From assembly GCF_014284305.1 (NCBI RefSeq), contig NZ_JACOFW010000004.1, positions 186,001-250,000 on the forward strand: a DNA stretch of 64,000 nt, read 5' to 3'. This stretch comes from Affinundibacterium seohonense (GTDB lineage: Bacteria; Pseudomonadota; Gammaproteobacteria; Burkholderiales; Burkholderiaceae_D). A program made the position numbers and the translations under genes. This document shows, piece by piece, positions 1 through 9,700 of this stretch; position 1 is the first letter of the stretch; each line of letters opens with the position of its first letter. A model generated the notes under the pieces. The model made no database searches. It worked only from the letters and a program-made list of their open reading frames with translations, and was not told the origin of the DNA.

Positions 1-1
1 T

Positions 2-1402
2 TTGCTGGATGATCCTATGCCGCCAGCTGATCCGGCGAAGCAGTATCAGCCTGAGTATTATCTGGTCCCGCAAGCGCCGCATGTGCCGTTGTCGAGTGTT
101 GGGCATTATATGAATTTTGGTGGCGTGGTTTATGCGATCTTGCCTGATCCGAATACGCTTTATTACATGGTCAATAGCCTGCGCTTGTTTTTTCAAAATG
201 GTGGTGGGCGTGCCTATATCGTTTCGGTCGGTACCTATGGTGCGCCAAGTAAGACGCCTTTGTCTGATCCTAGCGTGCGACCTGTGAATGCGAATGCCTT
301 GCTGTCTGATTTGACGACTGGCTTGGCTGCTTTGAAAAATGAGCAGGAACCGACGATGTATGTGTTCCCCGAGGCGACTTTGTTGTCTTTGGCGGATAAT
401 GCGACCCTGATGCAAACGGCTTTGCTGCAGGCTTCAGAAATGCAAACAGCAGTGTGTATTTTTGATGTTATCGGTGGCGATACGCCTGATCCCGTTTTAT
501 ACACGAATGACATAGAGAATTTCCGTAATGCGACTGGTAATCACGGTTTGAATTTTGGGGTTTGCTATTACCCATTCATTGGCACCACGACCATGCAAAG
601 TGCTGAGATTGATTTTACGAATTTATGTGGTGGCGATGTCGCGCAATTGGCGGCGCTCTTAAATCCACCATCGAATCCTAATCCCGCTGCGGCAGCTATT
701 TTGAATGCGATACAAAATCCGCCAGCCAATCCCATGACGAATAATCAGTTGCAAGCGGCGTTGTTGGCTGCTAGTCCTAGCTATCAGCAGCTGATGAATG
801 AGGTCTTGGCCTATGCGAACATCCTGCCAGCGAGTGGGGCGATGGCGGGTGTGTATACCGTCAACGATAGTCAGTCCGGTGTGTGGCAGGCACCAGCCAA
901 TATCGGTATCGTCGGTGCTGTGGATTTGCCGATTCGATTAACCGATACGCAGCAAGAGAATTTAAATGTGGACGCAGTGACTGGTAAATCCATCAACGCG
1001 ATTCGCTTATTCAATGGACGTGGAATTCTCGTGTGGGGCGCTCGTACGCTTGACGGGAATAGTTTGGATTGGCGCTATATACCTGTGCGTCGCACGATGA
1101 CTTACATAGAGCAGTCGATCAAGTCTGGCTTGAACAGTTTGATTTTTTCTCCTAATGATGCGACTACTTGGGCGACGGCGACTAGCATGGTTGTGAATTT
1201 TCTCTATTCGCTTTGGAATCAAGGTGGCTTGCAGGGTGCTAGTCCTGCTGATGCGTTTGTTGTTCGCTGTGGGTTGGGGTCAACGATGACAGCAGAAGAT
1301 ATTTTAGACTCTGTTATGACTATGAGCGTGGCTGTCGCGGTGACGCATCCGGCAGAGTTTATTGTCATTAACTTTAGGCAGCAATTAGCAGTGGATTCAT
1401 GA
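2..1402 (+). CDS. Contractile tail sheath protein, C-terminal part (5' end cut by window)
   Basis: The reading frame is already open at the left edge, so the N-terminus is missing; 466 codons are visible. The C-terminal half carries typical sheath landmarks: WQAPANIGIVGAV, a segment ILVWGARTLDGNSLDWRYI, then RRTMTYIEQSIK, FSPNDATTWA and a closing PAEFIVINFRQQ. Sheath proteins of contractile phage tails and extracellular contractile injection systems (Afp/PVC/MAC type) share this C-terminal domain, which interlocks neighbouring subunits. The wording of the C-terminus resembles injection-system sheaths more than T4- or P2-type ones, but that is a judgement by eye. No other tail gene lies to the right, so the rest of the cluster must be upstream of the window. 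Confidence 0.85.
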   Translation: MLDDPMPPADPAKQYQPEYYLVPQAPHVPLSSVGHYMNFGGVVYAILPDPNTLYYMVNSLRLFFQNGGGRAYIVSVGTYGAPSKTPLSDPSVRPVNANALLSDLTTGLAALKNEQEPTMYVFPEATLLSLADNATLMQTALLQASEMQTAVCIFDVIGGDTPDPVLYTNDIENFRNATGNHGLNFGVCYYPFIGTTTMQSAEIDFTNLCGGDVAQLAALLNPPSNPNPAAAAILNAIQNPPANPMTNNQLQAALLAASPSYQQLMNEVLAYANILPASGAMAGVYTVNDSQSGVWQAPANIGIVGAVDLPIRLTDTQQENLNVDAVTGKSINAIRLFNGRGILVWGARTLDGNSLDWRYIPVRRTMTYIEQSIKSGLNSLIFSPNDATTWATATSMVVNFLYSLWNQGGLQGASPADAFVVRCGLGSTMTAEDILDSVMTMSVAVAVTHPAEFIVINFRQQLAVDS

Positions 1403-1554
1403 TGTTAAAGTTTGTTTGTGATGAGATGGAAAGCACCACAACGCAGTTCCTAAATCCGCATCGTAGCTGGCGAGTCACGCTAGAAATGTATGTTGATCCT
1501 GTTGGTGGTGTCGCTGTGGTGCCTTTGGTTTGTCGTCAATCCGCCTGTAATTGA
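1399..1554 (+). CDS. Small ORF overlapping the sheath stop codon (51 codons)
   Basis: An ATGATG start overlaps the sheath stop in an ATGA arrangement, which usually signals translational coupling. The product is about 50 residues and includes FLNPHRSWRVTLEMY and ends RQSACN. The 'NPHRSWRV..E' stretch faintly recalls the start of tail-tube-like proteins, which often follow the sheath gene, but the frame closes after 50 codons, so at most this is a truncated copy. No clear ribosome binding site is present. It ends 21 bases before the stop of the converging chemoreceptor gene. I do not recognise it; it may be a genuine small protein or the stub left at the edge of the tail cluster. Confidence 0.4.
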   Translation: MMLKFVCDEMESTTTQFLNPHRSWRVTLEMYVDPVGGVAVVPLVCRQSACN

Positions 1555-1575
1555 CGACGCACGTTCTGCTTCTAT

Positions 1576-3897
1576 TTATTCGAAACCTAGTCGCTTGACA
1601 CCGGAAAGTATGAGAACCACCTCGCTGGTCGCGGTTGAGAATGCTGTGCCGTGAGCTAGGGCATCTTCGGCTTTGTCGAAATGACCGTCATTGATGAGTT
1701 CACCGACTTGACCAGCAACGCGGTGGAAGCGAGCATGTTTTTCGAGTAGTTCTTTAAAGCTTCGACGCCCACCTAATCGTTGGCCGTCGCCATAGATCCA
1801 TTTGCCTAATGCGCAGCAGTCATCACGAACGAGCGTTTTGACATCCACATGTTCACCATTCTCAATCGCATCGCGCAACTTGACTTTCCATTGGCGATGT
1901 CCATCGATGATAGCGTCGATATCGATGCCTTCGACTTTTTCGGAAGCTTGCGCGCCAGGTAGTCTGAATTCGTCGACTTGGGCAGCCAGACGAATGGCGG
2001 TGCTACATTGAGATCTCGCGGCGGAGGCGGTTTCTTCGACAAGGGCCGCATTGGCTTGGGTATTGCGATCTAATTCACTGACTGCCTCACCGATTTGGCT
2101 GACGCCGAGGCTTTGTTCACGCGCACCATTTGCGACTTCGTCGAGTAAATTTTTGATCTTGTCGGCGTTGTGTACAATTTCTGTCATGGCACTGCCAGCG
2201 TTGCGAACGACTATTGTTCCCGAAGAAATCTGCGCCGAACTGTGCGTAATCAAATCTTTGATTTCCTTTGCAGCATTCGCGCTACGGGCAGCTAGCGCTC
2301 TCACTTCTGAGGCGACCACCGCAAAGCCGCGACCCTGTTCACCAGCACGTGCAGCTTCAACTGCTGCATTTAAAGCCAATATGTTGGTTTGGAATGCAAT
2401 ACCGTCGATGACGCTGATGATGTCGCTAATTTTTTTGGAAGACTCTTGAATGTTTTCCATGGTGACGACGACGTCGCCCATGACTTTGCCACCACGGGTG
2501 GCAGCTGTCGCATTTTCGACTGCAATATGTGAGGCTTGTTTGACGGAGTCTGCGGTCATTTGCACGGTCGAGGTTGTTTCTTCTAAGGCCGCTGAGGATT
2601 CCTCTAAGGCGCTGGCGGCCGCTTCTGTTCTGGCTGACAGATCTTGCGTGCCTTGGGCAATTTCCATGCTGGAGCTGACCACTTGATCGCTTGCCAATTT
2701 TACTTGATTGACGGTATCTCGAAGTGCCTTTTGCATGTTCGCTAATTCTTTTAGCAAGCCAGACATTTCGTCTTTACCATTAGCTTGAATATCGGCGCGC
2801 AAGTCGCCCATGGAAATACTAATAAGTTGCCGACGCAGCTTTTTAAATCCGCCTATCATCGAGCGATAGAAGCCCATGAATAAATAAAAAGCGAGCAGGA
2901 CGCCAAAGATCGAAATACCAGACGTAAGCCACAAATTGCGGCTGAGATTGTCTTTTCGTTCTAAGAGCATTTGATCGAGAACCACGAGGTTTTTTTGAAC
3001 CTGAAGGAATTGTGCTTCTAGAGTTTTGCTAGCAAGGGAGACATAGTTGGCGGTATCAGCCGTTAGCTCTGTTTGATTGGCGAGTAGATCACGTTTGATC
3101 GCAGCAACATACGCCGTAGTGGCTTCAGTCGCGTTCGTTTCTATTTTTGCGAAATAGGCTGGTGCGATTTGCTTCACTTTTTCTAAATCACGTAAGGCGA
3201 GTGAAAGTTCGTGCTCCATGACGGAAAGATGTTGCTGAATTTCGGCTGCTTGCTGAGGCGATATTTGTTTGGCATTGAGCGCATTGCGTCCCAATCCGCG
3301 TAATTGAGATGTGTTTCGAATGACTTCCGGACCACGCATTAACACTGCACTCATCAAATAGTAGGAATGCAAATCAGGATCTAGCGCTAGGCCGGAACCG
3401 TCCGTGGTCTTATCGAGTAGCCCGATCAGACTATTGAACAGCGCGGTGTGTGCTTTGTAGGCGTCTTCGGCGTTGAGTTTGTCAGATTGGGCTTGGATCA
3501 AGCTTTGGCGAGTTTGTTCTAATTGAGTGCTAGTCGCTAAGGTGCTTCCTAGTTTCTTGTCCAGATTTTCTAAGTCTTTAAATGTTGCTTCAAACTGAGC
3601 TTTTGCCTCGTTGGCAGCGGAACTTGATGCAGATGACCTCACTTGATAGCGCCAGGTGGCTGCATGATCCAGTGCGGTATAAACAGACTTTGCGTACTGA
3701 GTCCCTAATCTCTCTTGCTTGACAAACTGTAAACTCTTGCTGATTTCAAGGTAGTAACTTGCAAACATCCAAAATATCGGCAGCAAAAAAGCAATCGAAA
3801 TCAGTGCGATTTTCATCGGAAACTTGAGTTGTCGCATGAAGGACGAAGCAGGTGACCAGATTTTTGCGTGAGTGAGCAGATGGTAGATTTTTTTCAT
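1576..3897 (-). CDS. Methyl-accepting chemotaxis protein with C-terminal CZB zinc-binding domain
   Basis: A 773-residue inner-membrane chemoreceptor. TM1 lies near residues 28-48 ([16 protein letters not shown]) and TM2 near 325-345; between them is a roughly 270-residue, largely helical periplasmic sensor. A HAMP domain and a signalling helical hairpin follow, with the tip [19 protein letters not shown]. The last ~107 residues form a CZB (chemoreceptor zinc-binding) domain: H667, C694/C695 in CCALGKW, H721 and H725 in HARFH give the expected three-His/one-Cys set. CZB domains are known to sense zinc or hypochlorous acid through the zinc-cysteine centre. No CheB/CheR tether pentapeptide is seen at the C-terminus. 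The gene stands alone, convergent with the tail-sheath ORFs. Confidence 0.93.
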   Translation of the reverse strand: MKKIYHLLTHAKIWSPASSFMRQLKFPMKIALISIAFLLPIFWMFASYYLEISKSLQFVKQERLGTQYAKSVYTALDHAATWRYQVRSSASSSAANEAKAQFEATFKDLENLDKKLGSTLATSTQLEQTRQSLIQAQSDKLNAEDAYKAHTALFNSLIGLLDKTTDGSGLALDPDLHSYYLMSAVLMRGPEVIRNTSQLRGLGRNALNAKQISPQQAAEIQQHLSVMEHELSLALRDLEKVKQIAPAYFAKIETNATEATTAYVAAIKRDLLANQTELTADTANYVSLASKTLEAQFLQVQKNLVVLDQMLLERKDNLSRNLWLTSGISIFGVLLAFYLFMGFYRSMIGGFKKLRRQLISISMGDLRADIQANGKDEMSGLLKELANMQKALRDTVNQVKLASDQVVSSSMEIAQGTQDLSARTEAAASALEESSAALEETTSTVQMTADSVKQASHIAVENATAATRGGKVMGDVVVTMENIQESSKKISDIISVIDGIAFQTNILALNAAVEAARAGEQGRGFAVVASEVRALAARSANAAKEIKDLITHSSAQISSGTIVVRNAGSAMTEIVHNADKIKNLLDEVANGAREQSLGVSQIGEAVSELDRNTQANAALVEETASAARSQCSTAIRLAAQVDEFRLPGAQASEKVEGIDIDAIIDGHRQWKVKLRDAIENGEHVDVKTLVRDDCCALGKWIYGDGQRLGGRRSFKELLEKHARFHRVAGQVGELINDGHFDKAEDALAHGTAFSTATSEVVLILSGVKRLGFE

Positions 3898-4306
3898 AAA
3901 TGGGTTCTCAATCCTTCTGGAATTTTGATTGTATTACCTTAATGCAATTTTTGTCTAAGATATTGATTATTGTTAAGCTTGCTTCTGGTGATTGTTAAAT
4001 GTTGTTAATTTTCTGCGTTTTTTATTTTATGAATTCTGTTTTTTCTCGAAAAAAATTCGAGAATTATCTGACTCCGCGATTCGAGAATCGATGATTGAAG
4101 TGTGGTGGAAGTCAGAATATCCGTGAGCCAAATGCCTTTTATGTGGATTTGGTTTGGACCTCGGCTATGACGATGGACGATGTGCTAGATCGATGCATAT
4201 TGCTTGTGAAATTACAGTGATGAGTCAGGCGAGTGTGTTGTAAATACGTACTTGTGTACGTTGGTATTGTCGATCGTGCCGTTGGCTTTGTTCTCAAATT
4301 AGTAGC
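3898..4306. other. Intergenic region, 409 bases, AT-rich
   Basis: This spacer lies between the chemoreceptor start and the stop of the membrane protein gene, both read leftwards. The part next to the chemoreceptor (about 3900-4080) is strongly AT-rich and presumably carries its promoter, but no -35/-10 pair stands out. A short inverted repeat around TCGAGAAT occurs at 4068-4090. No ORF with a convincing start or composition was found. Confidence 0.5.
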
Positions 4307-5860
4307 TTATTCTTGCGCACGGCAGGACATTGCACCATTGATATAAAACCAGCCATTGCCAGCGTCCCTAGTCGGCAAGGCACTTAAGTCAATTTTTTGC
4401 GTGCCGCATAATTGAATAGCCAGATGCTTATTGTCACGATGCGCTAGGATTTTGTGATGTTGTCCTTGTAGATCAAAGGCGTAGAAGCTGTTTTTGTCTA
4501 AGCTGATGCCATCTTGGTGGCGGCTGCGTTCGGCAAAAATTTCTATTTCTGGGTTGTATACACTGGGGCTGTGTGTGAGAAGAAATTTAGCAAGTGGACT
4601 ATGTTCGAGATAGCGGTATTGGATGGCACTGGCGACGCCTAAGGTTTGTATCAGTAGGCAGGTCAAAAGTAACGGTCGATCCCACGCCACCTGCTTTCGC
4701 AGCAACACCAGAAAAACAAACAGGAACGGCATCGCGCCCCAGAACGCATATCGCATCATGCCGATGGCGGCTGAATTCCAATTACCTGCGACCAGCGAGG
4801 TCAATGCAAAGAGACAGGACAAGCCGCAGGCGAGTATTAGCAAAAAGAACGAGCGCCATTTTTCTGCCTGTGTGCTCGTCAATACCTGCCATGCCAAACC
4901 TAGCCAGATGCCGAGTGCACCGATGATCATGCCTTGGTTCACATCAAAGAAGAAAGAGTGCAGTCGTATCCAACTGATGAATGCGGTGCTGGTAGAGTCT
5001 CTGGCGATGACACTGTGTACGCCGAACGCCCAGTAGTTGAAAACTATTGGCGCGAGAAATAGGACGCTTCCTAGTGTTAGACCAAGCAGCAGGCGCTTGG
5101 TAAAAACGCTTCGTAAGCGGGTGACAAAACTTGCGTTCACTTCATCAGTTAAAATCAGTTTGAACAGCGGCGCCAATCCTAGCGCAAATACGATAGGCGG
5201 GTTTTGTGTGGATGCCAGACCGATCAGCATGCCAGCGATGATCGGTGATTCTAAAGCGAATAAAATGAGGCCAGCGCATAACAGGGCTGCACTCATGCAT
5301 TCGGGGCTACTCCATAAAACATAATTGAGGCCACCACAGCTGGCAAATAAGAGTAGTCCAAAAGCGGCTTTCCATGCGCTATCAAAAAAACGGAAGAGAC
5401 AGATTCCTAAGATAAAAACGCAGGCCAGATTCAGAAAATAAAGGCAGTCGCTTGGCGCAATGCCAATTTGTTCAAACAGTAGGTAGGGCAAGGCCGCGAC
5501 AGCTGAGTATGCAAAAAAATGACTGGCAAATACTTCGCCATTGCTGGCGCGATAGTAGCCGTATTTGGGAACAGGCGCCTGCGTTTGCATGCCCTCGGCA
5601 AGTTCGTCAAAACGGGTCGCATGTTGCGGTAATAATTGTTTGGCTTGGACGATATCTTGGCTGCGTATCTCTGGCGTGACATGATTGGCGACGGCGACCG
5701 TCATCAAAACATATTCATCAAAATCACCCGCCATTAAGCCCTTACGGCTAATGAATAGCAGGGTCAAGAGTGTGAGCAAAACCAAGGAAAATTTTTGTAG
5801 GCGACTCAATTGTACGATGATGGACTCCGTTGCTTCATTGGATAGAATTAACAACCGCAA
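4307..5860 (-). CDS. Polytopic inner-membrane protein, GT-C glycosyltransferase-like
   Basis: About 517 residues with roughly ten hydrophobic segments, starting with FSLVLLTLLTLLFI, and a hydrophilic C-terminal stretch of about 90 residues that probably sits in the periplasm. Just after the first membrane segment is an acidic motif GDFDEY. GT-C fold glycosyltransferases carry catalytic acidic residues in the first external loop, so that family is a reasonable guess, but I cannot name a substrate. No ATG is available near the N-terminus; the start shown is a TTG overlapping the end of the upstream SH3 gene by 13 bases, and a start further in is possible (a GGAG lies at 5825-5828). The overlap suggests that both genes are translated from one mRNA. 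Confidence 0.6.
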   Translation of the reverse strand: MRLLILSNEATESIIVQLSRLQKFSLVLLTLLTLLFISRKGLMAGDFDEYVLMTVAVANHVTPEIRSQDIVQAKQLLPQHATRFDELAEGMQTQAPVPKYGYYRASNGEVFASHFFAYSAVAALPYLLFEQIGIAPSDCLYFLNLACVFILGICLFRFFDSAWKAAFGLLLFASCGGLNYVLWSSPECMSAALLCAGLILFALESPIIAGMLIGLASTQNPPIVFALGLAPLFKLILTDEVNASFVTRLRSVFTKRLLLGLTLGSVLFLAPIVFNYWAFGVHSVIARDSTSTAFISWIRLHSFFFDVNQGMIIGALGIWLGLAWQVLTSTQAEKWRSFFLLILACGLSCLFALTSLVAGNWNSAAIGMMRYAFWGAMPFLFVFLVLLRKQVAWDRPLLLTCLLIQTLGVASAIQYRYLEHSPLAKFLLTHSPSVYNPEIEIFAERSRHQDGISLDKNSFYAFDLQGQHHKILAHRDNKHLAIQLCGTQKIDLSALPTRDAGNGWFYINGAMSCRAQE

Positions 5861-7575
5861 CCATAGCCAAAGCTATCATTGCCCAAGATTTTCCAAGCAC
5901 CATTCATATTCACTAAGGTCAGACGGTACCAGCGATCATCTGTCGTGGTGGTGCCACCGATGTGACCTGGGCCTTTGCTGGTGCCCTCCCATATCGCGAT
6001 GTCGGCGATGCCGTCTTTATTTAGGTCGTAATACAGATGATTGCCGCTGATGAAGCCTGTTTTTTTGCGGTCGAGTTTGAGCGGTAAACTGGTGATGCTG
6101 GCTTGGTTGTTGTCTAGTTTTACAGGTAGGTAGAATTGATACACGCTGCCTTCTGGATTACGTTTGCGACTTTCTTTTTGGTAGCTGTTGGGATTGAATT
6201 CGGGAGATGCTCCTTCGTTAAAATAGTGCCAGAGCGAGGTGTCTGCATCGCCAAAACTAAAGCCGGGCGACCAGCCTTCGCATTCTGCTTCATCGACTTC
6301 ACGCCACAGGGTTTCTGTGCTGCGTGCCACGCTCGGTTCTGAGACGATTTTGCCGTCGCGGAATAGGCGTACTAATTGCACTGAGCGCACTAGTGCTTGA
6401 GTGCGCTTGAGCATGTCATACAGACCGGGGCCGCTATAGTCTCCTTCGTCCTTTTTAGGTTTAGGACGCGGTGTGACTAATTGACGATAGATGATGCCAA
6501 AGCGACCGCTTAGTTCCTCCGGGCCAGCGTGTGGTGGTGCGATTTCACTATCTTTGAGAAATAGCGAAGGTTTGACGCTGGCGAATTCTAATTCGCGTAC
6601 CAGACGGATGATATGCGTAGGATCACTGTCGCTATTGTTGGCGTCTTGTGGTGGAATTTCGAGACCCAAGGTGCCTTGTAATTCTCTGGCGAACTGTTCC
6701 ATTTGATTTTGGCGTCGCCATTGTTCGTCGCTGACTTTTTTATTTACTTGTAATAGACGATTGGCTTCTCGGCTCAGATCAAGGTCTTGGGCTGCTTTGC
6801 GTTTTAACTCTGACCAGTCAACATAGGCGCGCGGTTTGCTTCCGTACATGCCGAGTGCAAGATGGGCTTTCATTTTTTCTAGTGCTTCCTCGCGCGGCCA
6901 GGGATCGTTGCTGCCTTTTTTGGTTTTACTGTCTTTGATTGAATTGACATAGGCTTCTAGTTGCCACCAACCGGGCGTGAGCCAGAATGCGCGTTCAGGA
7001 TTGTAGTCAGGTGAGGCGGGTAGACTGAGGCTAGTATCGCCGCGTACGTTGGCAAGTACCACCGGTGTTTTGACTAAGTAACGGCAGGCGGTAAATCCAC
7101 TCGCGATGTTCGCAGTCTGAATCTCACAATAGCCGCTGGTGCCATCTTCGCGGATCAGGGTGACGACACTGTTTAAATGTAGTCGTGACACCACCGTGGC
7201 ATCTTGACGCGGTGCTTCGCGTACCGTTAAGGGATTGCCGCCCGCCCAGCGTTGATCAATAGGGATGCCAGCCTCACCCGATTTGGCGCGTGCCACGATC
7301 TCGGCACTCAAAAATTGACAGGCAACATAACCATATTGCCCATCGCCTTCAATCAGACAAAAACCATCGTGTTCGATTTTATCTTTCAAAATAACATGGG
7401 CGCCACGTGGTAAGGTGCCAAGCACTTTATGCTCCGCACTAGAGCCGCTGCGAACTCTGACATCATCGACTTTGACCCAGCGAGGTGGTTGCTCGACTGG
7501 CTTGGCCATGCTCGCATTGGATAGTAGAGACAAAGGAAGTAGTGAGAGAGATAAGATGCTAGTCAGGTTTGGCAT
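5848..7575 (-). CDS. Secreted SH3-domain-containing protein
   Basis: About 575 residues. The start chosen (MPNLTSIL) precedes a signal peptide ending near SNASMA; an ATG 20 codons further out lacks that logic. After the signal come two bacterial SH3-type repeats, one around VKVDDVRVRSGSSAEHKVLG and one around NPLTVREAPRQDATVV, each followed by a GYxAC-type strand. SH3b domains generally bind cell-wall or other periplasmic ligands. The middle is hydrophilic and helical. The C-terminal ~130 residues include YYDLNKDGIADIAIWEG, a calcium-binding-like DxNxDG loop, and the protein ends in GYGCGC. The overlapping downstream membrane protein is its likely partner. Function unknown. Confidence 0.7.
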   Translation of the reverse strand: MPNLTSILSLSLLPLSLLSNASMAKPVEQPPRWVKVDDVRVRSGSSAEHKVLGTLPRGAHVILKDKIEHDGFCLIEGDGQYGYVACQFLSAEIVARAKSGEAGIPIDQRWAGGNPLTVREAPRQDATVVSRLHLNSVVTLIREDGTSGYCEIQTANIASGFTACRYLVKTPVVLANVRGDTSLSLPASPDYNPERAFWLTPGWWQLEAYVNSIKDSKTKKGSNDPWPREEALEKMKAHLALGMYGSKPRAYVDWSELKRKAAQDLDLSREANRLLQVNKKVSDEQWRRQNQMEQFARELQGTLGLEIPPQDANNSDSDPTHIIRLVRELEFASVKPSLFLKDSEIAPPHAGPEELSGRFGIIYRQLVTPRPKPKKDEGDYSGPGLYDMLKRTQALVRSVQLVRLFRDGKIVSEPSVARSTETLWREVDEAECEGWSPGFSFGDADTSLWHYFNEGASPEFNPNSYQKESRKRNPEGSVYQFYLPVKLDNNQASITSLPLKLDRKKTGFISGNHLYYDLNKDGIADIAIWEGTSKGPGHIGGTTTTDDRWYRLTLVNMNGAWKILGNDSFGYGCGC

Positions 7576-7769
7576 TGGTCTTTGTCTGCTGAATGGATAG
7601 ATATTGGCGGCTGTTAGGTTTGATGTTGGTATCAAGCTTTCGGATACTTGTCAGCGCAGAATTAACCAATCGCGCCCAGTCCCTATTTTTACTAGCGACT
7701 ACAGAAAGGTCTATTGTAGCAGTGGAGAATTGGCTTGTTGCCGCTGGCGGCAATTTATTCTGATGATAC

Positions 7770-8693
7770 TTATTTTGACTTTGTGGGCAAATGAATGCCC
7801 GCCAACATGCATCGTACGGAGCCGCCTGCTAATTCGATGGTGGGGACTTCTAGTGGTAATAAGCGCGTGTGTTTTTCCAGGCGCTGACGTTGATCTGCAT
7901 GCAGACTCGCTAATGCCGTGGTGGAGAGTGCTAGTAGTGTGCCGTGTGAACTTTGGAGTTCAAGCGCATTGGCGGCGAAACTGCGAATTTGGGCAGAACT
8001 TAATTCGATGACGTCTTTGCCAGCGTCGCGCAGTTGACGCAGTAAGGTGCTGCGCTGTTGTTCATCTTGAATAGTCTCTGATCCAACGAGGGCGAAGTTC
8101 CTGCCTATGCTTAGCATGACATTGGTGTGATAGATTGCTCTGTGATCCATGGTCGCGTTGATGACTTGCGTCTGATAGCCGAGGCTGCGACACAAGTCTT
8201 GCAACACGTGTGGCGAGGCGCGTTGTGATAAACACATATAGGCATAACGCTGCTGGTGATCAAATACGATGGCGCCCGTGCCTTCTAAAAACTGCTGTTG
8301 ATTTTCGTAGTGACGCAGGTCGATGCTTTGTTTGACCTGATAGTGCTGCGCGAGGAAGTCCAAAATATCTAGTCGCACTTCACGTCGTCGGTTGTGACAC
8401 AGCATCGGATACAGATAAATGCTGCCGTCATGATGCGTCGAGAACCAATTATTTGGGAACACCGAATCTGGTGTGTCATGTTCGCCCAGATCGTCAATCA
8501 CATGCACGGTGACGCCATGAGCGCGCAGTTGCTCTATCGCTTGACTGACTTCGGCATACGCTTGAACGGCGATCTTGTTTGCCGTCAGCCCGCTGTCGAG
8601 GTTTTGGAACATATTGTCTGACAAGGTTTCGAGATTCACAGAGAAACGATGTGGACGTATCATGACGACGGCATGGGGTGTTTGCGCTGACAT
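7770..8693 (-). CDS. ctlX: Citrulline-hydrolase-like protein (CtlX / amidinotransferase family)
   Basis: About 307 residues from the ATG preceding SAQTPHAVVMIRPHRF; an ATG 45 codons upstream would add an unrelated basic leader and run towards the divergent promoter, so I prefer the inner start. The protein has the arginine-deiminase/amidinotransferase fold signature: VFPNNWFSTH near the start, a substrate-arm ALVGSETIQDEQQR, and a C-terminal ELAGGSVRCMLAGIHL in which the Cys is the expected nucleophile. CtlX-type enzymes hydrolyse citrulline or related guanidino/ureido compounds. It is divergent from an Lrp/AsnC regulator that probably controls it. The symbol follows family resemblance only. 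Confidence 0.8.
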   Translation of the reverse strand: MSAQTPHAVVMIRPHRFSVNLETLSDNMFQNLDSGLTANKIAVQAYAEVSQAIEQLRAHGVTVHVIDDLGEHDTPDSVFPNNWFSTHHDGSIYLYPMLCHNRRREVRLDILDFLAQHYQVKQSIDLRHYENQQQFLEGTGAIVFDHQQRYAYMCLSQRASPHVLQDLCRSLGYQTQVINATMDHRAIYHTNVMLSIGRNFALVGSETIQDEQQRSTLLRQLRDAGKDVIELSSAQIRSFAANALELQSSHGTLLALSTTALASLHADQRQRLEKHTRLLPLEVPTIELAGGSVRCMLAGIHLPTKSK

Positions 8694-8890
8694 AGTGGCT
8701 CGCTTCGATCGAGTTGGAAAGCCAATTATTGTGAGTTTTTTTGATGTCAACGAATAGTCCGCAGTTTGCTCAGTTTTGTTTGAAAACTTCGCACTTTGTC
8801 TCGCATCCTTTACAGTTTGCGTAGTCACACTTGTGATGCCATCCGCTTTGCTTTAGTCTTGCCAAAACACAGACCTTAGGCCTATTCAAT

Positions 8891-9313
8891 ATGGATGATA
8901 TCGATCAGCAACTGCTGCAGTTTTTGCGCGAAGACGCGCGCATGTCTGTCTTGATGTTGGCCAAAAAATTGCGCTTGTCGCGGACCACGGTACAAAAGCG
9001 ACTGACTAAATTAGAGAGTGCCGGTGTGATCCTGGCTTATACGATCAAGACCAGAGCAGACGTTTTGCAACACAAGATACGTGCAATGATGAATATCGCC
9101 ATCGAAGGCAATTACGCCAATGCCGTGCAGCAGGCATTACGCGCCTTACCGGAGGTGTATAGCCTGCACACCACCAATGGCAAATGGGATGTGATCGCCG
9201 AAATCCGTGCAGAGAATTTGGAAGTGTTGAATTTGATTTTGGGTAAAATCCGAACCATCGAGGGCATCGCTGGTTCGGAGACGAATATTTTGCTGTCAAC
9301 TTTGAAGATTTAA
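8891..9313 (+). CDS. Lrp/AsnC family transcriptional regulator
   Basis: A 140-residue protein with the usual two-domain layout. An N-terminal winged helix-turn-helix (DIDQQLLQFLREDARMS, then LAKKLRLSRTTVQKRLTKLE) is followed by a RAM/AsnC ligand-binding domain (YSLHTTNGKWDVIAEIRAE near residues 92-110). Such proteins form octamers and sense amino acids. It is divergent from the CtlX-like gene with about 200 bases between the chosen starts, so autoregulation and control of the neighbour by citrulline, arginine or ornithine is a sensible inference. Length and domain order are normal. Confidence 0.9.
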   Translation: MDDIDQQLLQFLREDARMSVLMLAKKLRLSRTTVQKRLTKLESAGVILAYTIKTRADVLQHKIRAMMNIAIEGNYANAVQQALRALPEVYSLHTTNGKWDVIAEIRAENLEVLNLILGKIRTIEGIAGSETNILLSTLKI

Positions 9314-9317
9314 ACTT

Positions 9318-9635
9318 TCACCACCTGATCTTCGTCCATGAAATTAACATGCGGCCAATAAAGATAATGACGCAGCTTGTCAGTACGGCCAGCATGACGA
9401 TAAAGATGATGACTTCTCCATGTCCGTACCCTAGGCGTAAAAAGTCATAGGCTGAAAGCAGCGTACCACCTCCTACCAAACCAAAAATCAGACTGAATAA
9501 CGTATATCGAACCCCAGCAGTTTTGACGGTACATTGTTGCCTTCGAATTTGTCGTCGAAACATGCGCGCCATGAGTAGTATGTAAGCCAGATTCGTCAGG
9601 CCGTAGATCCCATAGATCAAGTCTTCTTTATCCAT
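9318..9635 (-). CDS. Small membrane protein, unknown function
   Basis: 105 residues with three hydrophobic helices: IYGIYGLTNLAYILLMA at the start, YTLFSLIFGLVGGGTLLSAY in the middle and VIIFIVMLAVLTSCVIIFIG near the end. Basic RRQIRRQQ between helices 1 and 2 predicts that loop to be cytoplasmic. No domain is recognised and no strong ribosome binding site precedes the ATG. It converges on the Lrp-type gene, with only 4 bases between the stop codons. Confidence 0.55.
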   Translation of the reverse strand: MDKEDLIYGIYGLTNLAYILLMARMFRRQIRRQQCTVKTAGVRYTLFSLIFGLVGGGTLLSAYDFLRLGYGHGEVIIFIVMLAVLTSCVIIFIGRMLISWTKIRW

Positions 9636-9700
9636 CGTTTGGACGTGATGTACGCTTATTTTTCTGGTGTGATATCAAGCATCGATACGCTTTATCTTGT

